Origin: Azospirillum brasilense
GTDB lineage: Bacteria; Pseudomonadota; Alphaproteobacteria; Azospirillales; Azospirillaceae
Direction of reading: 5' to 3'
Assembly: GCF_005222205.1 (NCBI RefSeq)
Contig: NZ_CP032349.1
Coordinates: 603,441 to 667,440, forward strand
Length of the DNA: 64,000 nt
Shown here: positions 45,097 through 54,530 of the stretch, piece by piece
How positions within the stretch are numbered: position 1 is the first letter of the stretch
Layout of the letters: each line of letters opens with the position of its first letter
Translations under genes and position numbers: made by a program
The notes under the pieces: model-generated
Seen by the model: the letters and a program-made list of their open reading frames with translations, nothing else
The model's database searches: none
What the model was told of the DNA's origin: nothing

Positions 45097-45758
45097 CGGA
45101 GGACTTCGTTGCTGCCGCGCCAGATCATGTCGAGAGCGACGTAGGAGATGATGGCGAGGCCGACCCAGCCGATCCAGCGGTGCTTGTGCAGCACATGCGC
45201 GATCATGTTGGCCGCGGCACCCATCAGGACGACCGACAGGACCAGACCGATCACCAGGATGGTCGGGTGTTCCTTGGCCGCACCGGCCACCGCCAGCACG
45301 TTGTCGAGCGACATCGACACGTCGGCCACGACGATCTGCCAGATGGCCGCGCCGAAGGTGGTCGCTCCCGCCGCCGCGACGGCGGCGTTGCCCGCCACAC
45401 CAGCGGTGACGGTGCCGCCCGAGGGGTCGGGCGCGTCCATCGCCTCGTCGGGGGCGATCTCGTCGGCGCCATGGCTGCGCAACTCGCGGAACATCTTCCA
45501 GCACACCCAGAGCAGCAGGACGCCGCCCGCCAGGGTCAGGCCGATGATGGCGAGGAGCTGGGTGGTGATCAGGGCGAAGAACACGCGCAGCCCCATGGCG
45601 GCGGCGATCCCCCAGAAGATGACCTTGCGGCGCTGGGCCAGCGGCACCGCCGCGGCGGCCATACCGACCACGATGGCGTTGTCGCCGGCCAGAACGAGGT
45701 CGATGGCGATGACTTGGAGCAGCGCGGCGAGCGCTTCGGCTGTGAACAGATCGGTCAT
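45084..45758 (-). CDS. TerC-family integral membrane protein (YjbE-like)
   Basis: 224 residues, ~7 hydrophobic helices. The family's acidic membrane motifs are present: IDLVLAGDNAIVVGMA in the first helix and VADVSMSLDNVLAVAGAA in a later one. Relatives are implicated in metal (manganese) efflux or protection against tellurite. ATG 45758 follows GAAGGCACC; a longer frame to 45800 has no similarity. Many alphaproteobacterial homologues are linked to manganese, but I do not see a yybP-ykoY riboswitch upstream. Confidence 0.9.
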   Translation of the reverse strand: MTDLFTAEALAALLQVIAIDLVLAGDNAIVVGMAAAAVPLAQRRKVIFWGIAAAMGLRVFFALITTQLLAIIGLTLAGGVLLLWVCWKMFRELRSHGADEIAPDEAMDAPDPSGGTVTAGVAGNAAVAAAGATTFGAAIWQIVVADVSMSLDNVLAVAGAAKEHPTILVIGLVLSVVLMGAAANMIAHVLHKHRWIGWVGLAIISYVALDMIWRGSNEVLRHMA

Positions 45759-45883
45759 GCGGTGCCTTCCTCTAGCATAGTGCAAGAGAGCAGCACCCAC
45801 GGGCGGGACCAGGCACAGGGCAGAAACGCTGCCGGCAGGGGCGGGCGGGTGGGGGCCACTCTGAATGTCTCCAGTCCGACATC

Positions 45884-45955
45884 ACAGTTCAGGGAACTGT
45901 CAGAGGGGCCCGGCCTGGTAAGCCGGTCTTTATACCAAAGCACCCGATACCACAA
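45884..45955 (-). promoter_or_regulatory. Palindrome and possible promoter upstream of the TerC-family gene
   Basis: ACAGTTC-AGG-GAACTGT at 45884-45900 is a perfect 7-bp inverted repeat. Just upstream on the minus strand, TTGTGG (45950-45955) and TATAAA (45929-45934) with 15 bases between resemble a sigma-70 promoter. The palindrome would lie ~30 bases inside the transcript, so it could be an operator or a leader hairpin. Confidence 0.45.
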
Positions 45956-46038
45956 CTTCGCTTTCGCCGGGGCGGCCATGCGATCCTGTGTGGGGTGGGG
46001 CGGCACGCCCTTGGACGTGGGCGTGCCGCTCGGCCCGG

Positions 46039-48417
46039 TCAGAGAGGCAGGCTGCCGATCGGCGTGCCGTCCGCCGCCTCGATGGACAGGGAGGTCCAGC
46101 GCGGCGCCCGCCCGCCGCTGCGGCTCACCGACAGCGCGGCCGCGTCCGTGCCGGTGATGGTCAGCAGGCAGACGGACTCGTCGCGGCACACGCTTTCCCC
46201 GTCGTCGTCGAACAGGGTCAGCGGGGCGTAGCCCTCCGGACCGGGGAAGCAGCGGACGGTCAGCGGACCCTCGGCCCAGGACGGGGCGGGGCCGAGCGGC
46301 AGCAGCGTGCCGGCCCGGACGAAGGCCGGGGACACGCCCAGCGGCGCCGCCACGGTGACTCGCCCGCCGCCGTCGTAACGCTTGCCGTCGCGCAGATCGT
46401 ACCAGCCGCCGGGCACCGCCGGCAGCCAGACCTCCAGCTCCGTCCGGCCGGGGTCGAGAACCGGCGCGACCAACAGCCGGTCGCCGACCATGGTGCTGTC
46501 CTCCTCCTCATAGGCAGCGGGCTGGTCGGGGAAGTCGTAGAACAGCGGCCGCATCACCGGCTCGTGGTCGCGGTGCGCCCGCCACAGCAGCGTGTAGAGC
46601 AGCGGCACCAGCCGCTCCCGCCAGTCCAGCGCGGCCTTCACCTGGGGCAGCAGCTCCGGGTAGGTCCAGGGCTCGGTGACGCTGCCGTCGTCGTTCCAGG
46701 AATGGATGGTGAAGCGCGGCCACCAGACCGCCTGCTCGATCCAGCGCATCAGCAGCTCCGGCTCCGGCCGGGGACCGGCGAAGCCGCCGACGTCGTGGCC
46801 GTAGTCGAACAGGCCCGACAGGCTGAAGCCGTGCCCCATGCGCAGGTTCCAGCGCAGCGTCTTCCAGCTCGTCCGGTTGTCGCCCGACCAGGTCTGCACA
46901 TAGCGTTGGAGGCCCGGCCCGCCGGAGCGCGAGATCAGGTAGGGGCGCTTGTCCGGCGCGTGGGCCACCTGGGCCAGATGCGAGGCGCGGATCATCAGGT
47001 GCGTCTGCACCGGGCGCAGCGTCGCCATCGTGCCGCCATGGCCGTTGACGTCGCAGACCGCCGCGTCGTCCCAGATCTCGAACTCGTTGTTGTCGTTCCA
47101 GGTCGAGCCGATGCCGCGCTCCAGCAGCTCCTTCGTGACGTTCGCCATCCACCAGCGCGTCGTCGCCGGGTTGGTGAAATCGAGATAGGCGCCGTCGCCG
47201 CCCCAGAACTGGGTGGTCTGCGGGCGGTCCGGGGCGTCGCTGTCGCGCACGAAGCCGCCGAAACCCTGGACCTCGGCGAATTTCGGGTGGTCGTCAAGCA
47301 GCGCCGGCTTGATGTTGGCGACGAGATGGACGCCGGCCTCGGCGAACTTGGCGGTGACCGCCTCCGGCTCGGGGAACTTGTCGCGGTTCCAGTGGAAGAC
47401 GTAGCGCTTGTCGCCGATCATCGTGTAGCCGGACGACATCTGGAACGACCCGCAGGGCAGATCGTGCTGCTTCAGCGCGTCGAGGAATCCGAGCAGCCGC
47501 ACCCCGGCGTCCGGCGCGTCGGTGTACTGCATGGTCGAGCCGGAGTAGCTGATTGCCCAGCGCGGCCGGAAGGAGGTGCGGCCGGTCAGGGCGGTGAAGT
47601 TCGCCACCACCTGCGGGACGCTCGGGCCGAACAGGACGTAGCAGTCGAGATCGCCGTCCGACGCCTCGAACCGGATAAATTCGCCGTGGTAGGCGTCGAT
47701 GGTCTGGCCCAGATCGAAAAGGCCGCGCGACAGGTTGTCGTAGAAGACGCCGACCGCCGCCCCGCCGCGCTCCGGCCGCACGCTGAGGCAGAAGGGGATA
47801 TGCTTGTAGAGCGGGTCGCTCGTCTCCGCGTCGTAGCCGAGCGCGTCGGTCGTCCCCATGGCGAGACGCCGGCCGCGCTTGTCGGTGCCGCCGCTCTTGT
47901 CGCCGAAGCCGTGGTAGCGCTCCCCGGCGTGGCTGACCAGATGGTGGGCGAAGCGGGGAGAGCGGTCGTCGAACAGGTAGGGCTGCGTCGGCCGGTCGGC
48001 CAGGACGAGGCGCCAGCCGTCGCCCTCCGCCGCCGGCTCGTACCAGCGCAGCGCCAGGGGCGCGCGCTGGACCACGACGCGCCAGCCGGGGGTGGTCACG
48101 GTGACGCTGTCGGCGTTTTCCTCGACCGCCGCCGGCGTGCCGGGGAAGCCGGTCAGGTCGCGGCGGTCGCGCCCGTCGATGGGGTCGGCCAGCGCGGGAT
48201 CGGTCTGGCCCGACAGCTCGGGCGCCAGCGACCAAGTGCGCGGCGTGCGCAGCCCGCTCGGCCGTTCGATGAGGACGCGCGCCAGCGCGGGCCCCAGCGG
48301 GAACAGGGTCAGGCGGTAGCCGCGGTCGAGGTCAAAGGCGATCCCCTGGGGGCCGGCTTGCGCCCCGTCGCGGGACGGGGCGGGCGCGGCAAGGGTGGCG
48401 CCGGTCAGCGTGCGCAT
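46039..48417 (-). CDS. Glycoside hydrolase family 31 (alpha-glucosidase/xylosidase-like)
   Basis: 792-residue GH31 enzyme: N-terminal beta-sandwich (~1-190), catalytic barrel (~215-600) and C-terminal beta domains. The nucleophile is D442 in STWNDNNEFEIW and the acid/base is D513 in WSGDNRTSWKTL; SYSGSTMQYTDAP and FDYGHDVGGF are also family features. There is no signal peptide, so it acts in the cytoplasm on imported substrate. It is the last gene downstream of GH2-TRAP. Specificity for glucose, xylose or an acidic sugar cannot be decided. Confidence 0.92.
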   Translation of the reverse strand: MRTLTGATLAAPAPSRDGAQAGPQGIAFDLDRGYRLTLFPLGPALARVLIERPSGLRTPRTWSLAPELSGQTDPALADPIDGRDRRDLTGFPGTPAAVEENADSVTVTTPGWRVVVQRAPLALRWYEPAAEGDGWRLVLADRPTQPYLFDDRSPRFAHHLVSHAGERYHGFGDKSGGTDKRGRRLAMGTTDALGYDAETSDPLYKHIPFCLSVRPERGGAAVGVFYDNLSRGLFDLGQTIDAYHGEFIRFEASDGDLDCYVLFGPSVPQVVANFTALTGRTSFRPRWAISYSGSTMQYTDAPDAGVRLLGFLDALKQHDLPCGSFQMSSGYTMIGDKRYVFHWNRDKFPEPEAVTAKFAEAGVHLVANIKPALLDDHPKFAEVQGFGGFVRDSDAPDRPQTTQFWGGDGAYLDFTNPATTRWWMANVTKELLERGIGSTWNDNNEFEIWDDAAVCDVNGHGGTMATLRPVQTHLMIRASHLAQVAHAPDKRPYLISRSGGPGLQRYVQTWSGDNRTSWKTLRWNLRMGHGFSLSGLFDYGHDVGGFAGPRPEPELLMRWIEQAVWWPRFTIHSWNDDGSVTEPWTYPELLPQVKAALDWRERLVPLLYTLLWRAHRDHEPVMRPLFYDFPDQPAAYEEEDSTMVGDRLLVAPVLDPGRTELEVWLPAVPGGWYDLRDGKRYDGGGRVTVAAPLGVSPAFVRAGTLLPLGPAPSWAEGPLTVRCFPGPEGYAPLTLFDDDGESVCRDESVCLLTITGTDAAALSVSRSGGRAPRWTSLSIEAADGTPIGSLPL

Positions 48418-48498
48418 GGCGCGTGAACTCCTGAAGTCATGAGACCTGAGGTTTGGGGGGAGCCGGCTCCTGGGGGCAGGACCCGGCCTGGGTCCCGC

Positions 48499-49800
48499 TT
48501 ACTTGATGAGGCCGAAGAGGCTGGGCAGCCAGAGCGACAGGCCGGGGACGTAGGTGACCACCAGCAGCGCCGCGGTGCTCCAGGCGAAGAGGGGGATCAG
48601 CGGCCGGATCACCTGCTCGATCGACACGCGCGCCACGGCGCAGCCGATGAACAGGGCGCTGCCGGTCGGCGGCGAGACGATGCCGAGCGACAGGTTGAAC
48701 ACCAGGATCACCCCGAAATGCACCGGGTCCACCCCCAGCTCCACCAGCACCGGCAGGAAGATCGGCGTGAAGATCAGGATGCCCGGCGTGATGTCGAGGA
48801 AGGTGCCCATCAGCAGCAGCACGACGTTGACCAGCAGCAGGGCGATGATCCAGTTGCCCGACACCGACTGCACCCAGTCGCCGATGATCTGCGGGATCTC
48901 GGCCAGCGACATCACGTAGGCCATCGCCATGGAGGTGCCGACCATCAGCGCCACCACCGCCGTCGCCACGATGGTGTCCTCCAGGATCTGCCCGATGTCG
49001 GCCACCGACAGCTCCCGGTAGGCGAGCGCCAGGGCGAGCGCGTAGACGACCGCGATGGCCGACCCCTCGGTCGCGGTGAAGACGCCGCCGACGATGCCGC
49101 CGATCACCACGATGATCAGGCCCAGGCTGGGCAGGGCGGACAGCAGGGCGCGCGAGGACTGGGACAGGGTCGGGGAGGGCAGGCGGGCGTAGCCGCGCTT
49201 TTTCGCCATCATCCAGGCCGGGATCATCACCGCCAGGCCGAGCAGGATGCCGGGCAGGTAGCCGGCGACGAACAGCGCCGCGATGGAGGTGCCGCCCGAC
49301 ACCAGCGAATAGACGATGAAGGCGCCCGACGGCGGGATCAGCAGGCCGGTGATGCAGGAGGAGATGTTGACCGCCGCGGTGTAGCTGCGGTCGTAGCCGG
49401 CCTTGTCCATCGACGGCTGCATGGTGCCGCCGATGGCCGAGGCGGCGGCCACCGCCGACCCCGACACGCAGCCGAACATCATGTTGGCGAGGATGGTGAT
49501 CTGCGCCAGCGGTCCGGGCATCCAGCCGACGAAGACCTTGGCGCAGTCGATCAGGCGGCGGGCGATGCCGCCGCGGTTCATGATCGATCCGGCCATGAAG
49601 AAGAAGGGGATCGCCAGCAGCGCGAAGCTGTCCAGGCCGGTGGCGATGCGCTGCGCCGTCACCGAGATCGCCGGCAGCGGCGGCATGATGGTCAGCAGCG
49701 CCGTGATCGAGGCGAGCCCGGTGGCGTAGGAGATGGGAACGCCGAAGGCCAGAAGGGCGACGAAGGCGGCGCTGAGGACGAGGGCGGGGGAGAAGTCCAT
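48499..49800 (-). CDS. dctM: TRAP transporter large permease (DctM)
   Basis: 433 residues, ~12-13 hydrophobic helices, normal length for DctM. MFGCVSGSAVAAASAIGGTMQPSM, containing the family's conserved SGSA segment, and PPSGAFIVYSLVSGGTSIAALFVAGYLPG are typical. It is the ion-coupled transport subunit working with the DctQ and DctP proteins encoded just upstream. Confidence 0.95.
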   Translation of the reverse strand: MDFSPALVLSAAFVALLAFGVPISYATGLASITALLTIMPPLPAISVTAQRIATGLDSFALLAIPFFFMAGSIMNRGGIARRLIDCAKVFVGWMPGPLAQITILANMMFGCVSGSAVAAASAIGGTMQPSMDKAGYDRSYTAAVNISSCITGLLIPPSGAFIVYSLVSGGTSIAALFVAGYLPGILLGLAVMIPAWMMAKKRGYARLPSPTLSQSSRALLSALPSLGLIIVVIGGIVGGVFTATEGSAIAVVYALALALAYRELSVADIGQILEDTIVATAVVALMVGTSMAMAYVMSLAEIPQIIGDWVQSVSGNWIIALLLVNVVLLLMGTFLDITPGILIFTPIFLPVLVELGVDPVHFGVILVFNLSLGIVSPPTGSALFIGCAVARVSIEQVIRPLIPLFAWSTAALLVVTYVPGLSLWLPSLFGLIK

Positions 49801-49831
49801 GGCTGCGTTTCCGCGACGGGTGTGGTGGGCG

Positions 49832-50341
49832 TCAGTCGAGCGAGACGGCGTGGCTTGTCACGCCCGGCCCTTCGCGCAGGCTCTCCATCAGGGCGATGAC
49901 CATGTAGATCAGGGTCAGCACGCCGGAGAGCGGGATCACGGCGTAGACCAGCCACATCGGCAGCTGGAGCGCCGGCGTGACCTGGCCGAGCGTGCGCGCC
50001 TTGTCCACCAGCAGCCAGCCGCCGCCGCACAGGATCGTCACCGTGAACAGCGCGACCAGCGCCGCGATGGCGATCTCGACGCCGCCGCGCGGCCGGGCCG
50101 GCAGAAGATCCACCAGCCCGGTGATGGCGATGTGCCCGCGCTTGCCCAGCACATAGGCCGAGCCGAGCAGGCTGACCCAGATGAAGGCGAAGCGGGCGAT
50201 CTCGTCCGTCGCCGACGTCGAGACGTTGAGCGCGTAGCGGGCGACGACCTGCCACACCACGCAGCCCAGCATGGCGACCGTCAGCGGGATCGTGATGGCG
50301 AGCACGACGCGGTCGAGCGTGCGGTGGATGGATGCCAGCAT
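49832..50341 (-). CDS. dctQ: TRAP transporter small permease (DctQ)
   Basis: 169 residues with four hydrophobic helices; family features include WQVVARYALN, ATDEIARFAFIWVSLLGSAYVLGKRGHI. Forms the membrane complex with DctM. It lies 46 bases after dctP and 31 bases before dctM. Confidence 0.94.
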   Translation of the reverse strand: MLASIHRTLDRVVLAITIPLTVAMLGCVVWQVVARYALNVSTSATDEIARFAFIWVSLLGSAYVLGKRGHIAITGLVDLLPARPRGGVEIAIAALVALFTVTILCGGGWLLVDKARTLGQVTPALQLPMWLVYAVIPLSGVLTLIYMVIALMESLREGPGVTSHAVSLD

Positions 50342-50387
50342 GGGAACGCTCCTCTGTTTCGACGCGGCGAGCGGGCGGGGCGGGGGC

Positions 50388-51380
50388 TTACTTGACCGCC
50401 TGGATGCGGTCGGCGAGCGTGGCCAGCGCCGGGGTGGCCTTCAGGTCGTCGTACATGGGCTGCACCACCTGACGGTAGGCCGCCTTGTCGGCGTCCACGA
50501 ACTTGACGCCCATCTTCGCCGCCTCGCCCTCGGCCTTCTCCAGCTCGGCCGCCCAGCGGGCGTTGTGGGCCTTGGCGCTGTCGCGGGCCGCCTGGCGCAG
50601 AAGCTCCTGCTGCTCCGGCTTCAGGCGGTCCAGCGTGGAGGTGGCGACCAGCACCACGTCGGGCACGCGGGTGTGCTCGTCGCGGGTGTAGACCTTCATC
50701 ACCTCGCCGTGGCGGGCCAGCGTCAGGGCGGTCACGTTGTTCTCCGCCCCGTCGACGACGCCGGACTGCAGGGCCGTGTAGACCTCGCCCCAGGCCAGCG
50801 GGGTGGCGGTGGCGCCCAGCAGGTTGATCATGCGGGTGGCGATCGGGCCGGGCTGGACGCGGACCTTCAGACCCTTCAGATCCTCCGGCTTGGCCAGCGG
50901 CTTGTTGGCGTAGAAGCTGCGCGTGCCGTTGTCGTAATAGGCGAGGCCGACAAAGGCCTTGGCGCGGCTGGAGGCCAGGACCTCATCGCCGACCGGGCCG
51001 TCGACCACCTTGAAGAAATGGTCGTTGTCACGGAACAGGAAGGGCATGTCATAGACGCCGAAGCTCGGCTCGAAGGCGGCGAGCGGGGAGGCGTTGGCGT
51101 GCACGAGGTCGAGCGCGCCGTTCTGCATCTGCTCGATCAGCTCGCGCTGCTGGCCGAGCTGGCCGGCGGGAAACACCTTGATGTCCAGCTCGCCCTTGCT
51201 GCGCTCGCGCACCAGCTTGGCGAACTCGTCCAGCGAGACGTCCACCGGGTGGCCCTTGGCCAGCCCGTGGCCGAGGCGCAGCGTGGTCTTGGCGGCGGCC
51301 GGCCCGGCGAGGGTCAGGCCCATGACGGCGGCGACGGCTGCGGCGAGAAGGGCGGCGTGACGACGGTTCAACGCGAGCAT
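50388..51380 (-). CDS. dctP: TRAP transporter substrate-binding protein (DctP)
   Basis: 330-residue periplasmic binding protein. Signal peptide MLALNRRHAALLAAAVAAVMG ... GPAAA; then TLRLGHGLAKGHPVDVSLDEFAKLVRERSKGELDIKVFPAGQLG, the diagnostic DctP start, and GLKVRVQPGPIATRMINLLGATATPLAWGEVYTALQSGVVDGAENN, whose Arg salt-bridges a substrate carboxylate. The carboxylate requirement suggests a uronate or glycoside bearing a uronic acid. ATG 51380 is 15 bases from the GH2 stop. Confidence 0.95.
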   Translation of the reverse strand: MLALNRRHAALLAAAVAAVMGLTLAGPAAAKTTLRLGHGLAKGHPVDVSLDEFAKLVRERSKGELDIKVFPAGQLGQQRELIEQMQNGALDLVHANASPLAAFEPSFGVYDMPFLFRDNDHFFKVVDGPVGDEVLASSRAKAFVGLAYYDNGTRSFYANKPLAKPEDLKGLKVRVQPGPIATRMINLLGATATPLAWGEVYTALQSGVVDGAENNVTALTLARHGEVMKVYTRDEHTRVPDVVLVATSTLDRLKPEQQELLRQAARDSAKAHNARWAAELEKAEGEAAKMGVKFVDADKAAYRQVVQPMYDDLKATPALATLADRIQAVK

Positions 51381-51394
51381 GACGAATCCTCCGG

Positions 51395-53239
51395 TTATCG
51401 TGATTTGGCTGAATCGGTGTGCGGCGACGGCGGCGCCTCGGCGTCGGCCATCGCTTGGTAATGGGCCGCAAGGACGGCGAAGGCGCGCTTGCGGGTTGTC
51501 TTGTCCTCGGCGATCAGCCCCTTGCGGTTCCAGCCGCGCTGGAAGGCGGTCTGCCGCCGCTCGGTGCGGAAGTCGTAGAGGACCCAGGGCGTCATCCCGC
51601 GCACGTAGGCGGCGGTGGCGAGGATGGCGAGCTGCTCGCGGTAGACCGCCTCCTGGCAGTCCTCGGTGAAGAGGTCGCGCGGACCGCCGCGCAGACCGGC
51701 CACCGCGTCGGCGCCGAACTCGGAGATGATCACCGGCTTTCCGGGGGCGGAGTTGGCGAGCAACCGGCGCAGCCCGTCGAAGGAGGGCTCGTACCAGCCG
51801 AAATACTCGTTGAGGCCGATCACATCGAGATGGTCGGCCAGACGGTCGGCGATGGCGAAGCGCTCGCGGTCGATCAGGCAGGCCGCGGTCACCAGCCGCG
51901 TCGGGTCCAGCTTGCGGGCGAGAGCGGCCAGCCGCGCCATGAAGGACAGGCGGGCGTCGGTGTCGGCGTTCTCGTTGCCGACGCCCCACAGGATCGTGCT
52001 GGCCCGGTTGCGGTCGCGGGCAATCAGCTCGGCGAGCTGGTTGGCGGCGTCCTCATACGTGTCGGGGTTGGCGAAGTCGATGGCCCAGTAGACGGGAATC
52101 TCCGACCACAGCATCAGCCCGACCTCGTCGGCGATGGCCGCCGCGCGCGGGTCGTGCGGATAATGGGCGAGGCGCAGGAAATTGCAGCCCAGCGCCTTGG
52201 CGTCGGCATAGCGGCGGCGGATGTCCGCCTCGTCGCTGGCCTTGCCGAGCGTGAGGTCGTCCTCATGCACCGAGACGCCGCGCAGCGTGATGTCGCGCCC
52301 GTTGAGGAGGATGCGCTCCCCCGCCACGGCGATCTCGCGGAAGCCGACGTGGTCGGCCACGGAATCGCTGCCGAAGCGCAGGGTGACGCCGTAGAGGCGG
52401 GGCGACTCCGGAGACCACAGCTCTGGGGAAAGGTCGAACTCCACCCGCCCGCGCCCGGCGGCGACGGGAACGGGGGAGGGCGGCAGCAGCCCGTCGATGG
52501 CGACGGTCGCCGTGCCGTCCACCGGATCGGACAGGGTGACGTCCACGGCGACGCGGCCAAAGCCGCTGCCGGGCACCAGCGCCACGCCGAAGTCCCGAAT
52601 GAACAGCGCGGGCAGCCGCAGCAGAGCGACGGAGCGGTAGAGGCCGCCGTAGTTGAACCAGTCGGTGTGGCGCATCGGCACCCGGTTGGTCCGGCGCGCG
52701 TTGTCCACCTGGATCTGGAGGCGGTTCGGGCCGGGGCGCAGATGCCCGGTCAGCTCGACGCAGAAGGGCGTCGAGGCGCCGCGGTGCGCGCCGAGGAATT
52801 GGCCGTTCAGGAAGACGCGCGCCTCGTAGGCGGCGGCGCCGATGTGCAGGACGGTGCGTTCCCCGGCTTCGCCAGGGTGGTGGTCCAGCGTCCGCGTGTA
52901 CCAGGCGCCGCCCTCGTAATGCCGCCATTCCGGGCGCAGCATGTTCCAGCAGGCGGGGACCGGGGCGGTCTGCCACGCGCCGTCGTCGTAATCGCGCGGC
53001 GCGGTCCACTCCGAGGCCGGCACCGGCTCGTCGGCGTACCATCTCTGGCGCAGCCCCTCGTCATGAGGGTCGATGGCGAATCGCCAGTCGCCATCCAGCG
53101 ACTCGACGGCGCGCCCGGCGACGGTCACCAGGGCTGCGGCGCCCACCCGCCCGCGGGCGAAGGCGTCGGCGTAGCTCTCGTCATGGAGATGGTCGTAGGG
53201 GTCAACGACCGTGGCGCGGTCGGCGCCTTCGGCTGTCAT
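51395..53239 (-). CDS. Glycoside hydrolase family 2 (beta-glucuronidase-like)
   Basis: 614-residue GH2 enzyme: sugar-binding jelly roll (~45-210), immunoglobulin-like domain (~215-310) and barrel. Acid/base E423 in WGVGNEN and nucleophile E507 in ISEFGAD; NEYFGWY and the closing PWVLYDFRTERRQTAFQRGWNRKGLI are typical of beta-glucuronidases (UidA). No signal peptide. ATG 53239 follows GGAGAGGACGC. It is the first gene of the operon, divergent from a LacI regulator, with TRAP genes next. Confidence 0.9.
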   Translation of the reverse strand: MTAEGADRATVVDPYDHLHDESYADAFARGRVGAAALVTVAGRAVESLDGDWRFAIDPHDEGLRQRWYADEPVPASEWTAPRDYDDGAWQTAPVPACWNMLRPEWRHYEGGAWYTRTLDHHPGEAGERTVLHIGAAAYEARVFLNGQFLGAHRGASTPFCVELTGHLRPGPNRLQIQVDNARRTNRVPMRHTDWFNYGGLYRSVALLRLPALFIRDFGVALVPGSGFGRVAVDVTLSDPVDGTATVAIDGLLPPSPVPVAAGRGRVEFDLSPELWSPESPRLYGVTLRFGSDSVADHVGFREIAVAGERILLNGRDITLRGVSVHEDDLTLGKASDEADIRRRYADAKALGCNFLRLAHYPHDPRAAAIADEVGLMLWSEIPVYWAIDFANPDTYEDAANQLAELIARDRNRASTILWGVGNENADTDARLSFMARLAALARKLDPTRLVTAACLIDRERFAIADRLADHLDVIGLNEYFGWYEPSFDGLRRLLANSAPGKPVIISEFGADAVAGLRGGPRDLFTEDCQEAVYREQLAILATAAYVRGMTPWVLYDFRTERRQTAFQRGWNRKGLIAEDKTTRKRAFAVLAAHYQAMADAEAPPSPHTDSAKSR

Positions 53240-53340
53240 GAGCGTCCTCTCCCTAATCTTCTTTTTCCGCACCCGCCTTGTGGGAGGGGCGTATGGGCAA
53301 TTCGTCCGTCGGCCGGCGTCGATAGCGATATCACCGCCGA

Positions 53341-53356
53341 GGGAAATCGATTACCC
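53341..53356. promoter_or_regulatory. Candidate LacI-type operator
   Basis: GGGAAATCGATTACCC is a 16-bp near-perfect palindrome with the CG centre typical of LacI-family operators (one mismatch pair). It lies in the 208-base gap between the GH2 operon and the divergent LacI gene. A second weaker GATA-N4-TATC element is ~20 bases to its left. Confidence 0.6.
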
Positions 53357-53447
53357 TTGCCGAAACAATAGGCGCGCGTGCATCTCTACGCAACCGGTTT
53401 TCACGCCGCCGCCCGCCGCCAACCCTCTTGCGCAAACCGAGGTGCCG

Positions 53448-54530
53448 ATGCCCCCGCCAGCCGACCGCAGCCGCGCCTCGCGCACGGAGCGTGCGTCGCT
53501 CGCCCCGTCGCTCGCCCAGGTGGCGGCCCGCGCCGGGGTGTCGGTCGCCACGGCCTCGCGCGTCATCAACGGCGTGGCCAACAAGGCGACGGAGGAGACG
53601 GCGGAGCGGGTGAGGGCGGCGATCCGCGAGCTGGGCTACCGGCCCGGCAGCGTCGGGCGGGCGCTGCGCCGCCGGGAGAGCCGCATCGTCGGCGTCCTGG
53701 CGGCGAATCTCGCCAACCCCTCCATGGCCGCCATCGCCTCGTCCATCGAATGGTCGCTGCGCGGGGAGGGGCTGGTGATGTCGCTGTGCGACACGCACGA
53801 GCGCGCCGACGTGCAGGACGAGTACATCCGCGAAATGCGCGCCCAGCTCGTACGCGCGATGATCCTGGTGGGCGCGGTGGACAGCCCGGCACTGGACGAG
53901 GCGCGGGCCGCCGGCGACACGCTGGTCTTCGTGAACCGCCCGGACCCCGGCGACCCGTCCTCGCCCTATGTCGGAATCGACAATGTGGGCGCTGGGGCGG
54001 AGATCGCCGACCGGCTGCTGGAGCGCGGTGTGCGTCGCATCGGCGTCCTCCACGCCTCGCTGGACCGCACCGCCGGTCACTGGCGCCTGCTCGGCCTGTT
54101 CGACCGGCTGGCCGCGGCGGGGGTGGACACGGCGGCCATTCCCTGCGCCACAGGCCCGGGGCTGGATCACATCGTGGCCGGCTACCACGCCATGGGAACG
54201 ATGCTGGAGCTTGCGGACCGCCCATCGGTGATCGTCTGCCTGAGCGACCTGCTGGCCTACGGCGCCTACCGCCGCGCGCGGGAGGCCGGGTTGGAGGTGC
54301 CGGGCGACGTGGCCTTCTTCGGGTTCGACGACAACCCGATCAACCCGTGGATCGCCGACTGGCTGAACTCCGTCCGCGTGCCGTCCGACGATTTCGGCCC
54401 GGCCATCGTTGGCATGCTGCACCGGCTCTGGGACGGGGAGGAGCGGCTGGACCCGCTGCTGCTGGCCCACCAGCTGACCATCCGCAACCGGCGTCTGCCG
54501 GGCGAAACCGAGCCCACCCTGCGGCGTTGA
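53448..54530 (+). CDS. LacI-family regulator of the glycoside cluster
   Basis: 360 residues. HTH SLAQVAARAGVSVATASRVINGVANKATEETAERVRAAIRELGYRP after a ~25-residue extension; hinge and periplasmic-binding-like effector domain follow (SRIVGVLAANLANPSMAAIA ... VIVCLSDLLAYGAYRRA). ATG 53448 follows GAGGTGCCG. Divergent from the GH2-TRAP-GH31 operon, it is the obvious regulator, probably released by the imported sugar. Confidence 0.93.
   Translation: MPPPADRSRASRTERASLAPSLAQVAARAGVSVATASRVINGVANKATEETAERVRAAIRELGYRPGSVGRALRRRESRIVGVLAANLANPSMAAIASSIEWSLRGEGLVMSLCDTHERADVQDEYIREMRAQLVRAMILVGAVDSPALDEARAAGDTLVFVNRPDPGDPSSPYVGIDNVGAGAEIADRLLERGVRRIGVLHASLDRTAGHWRLLGLFDRLAAAGVDTAAIPCATGPGLDHIVAGYHAMGTMLELADRPSVIVCLSDLLAYGAYRRAREAGLEVPGDVAFFGFDDNPINPWIADWLNSVRVPSDDFGPAIVGMLHRLWDGEERLDPLLLAHQLTIRNRRLPGETEPTLRR

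Noticed and set aside
45760..46038. yybP-ykoY (manganese) riboswitch upstream of the TerC-family gene
   Set aside because: I looked for the conserved loops on the minus strand and did not find them.
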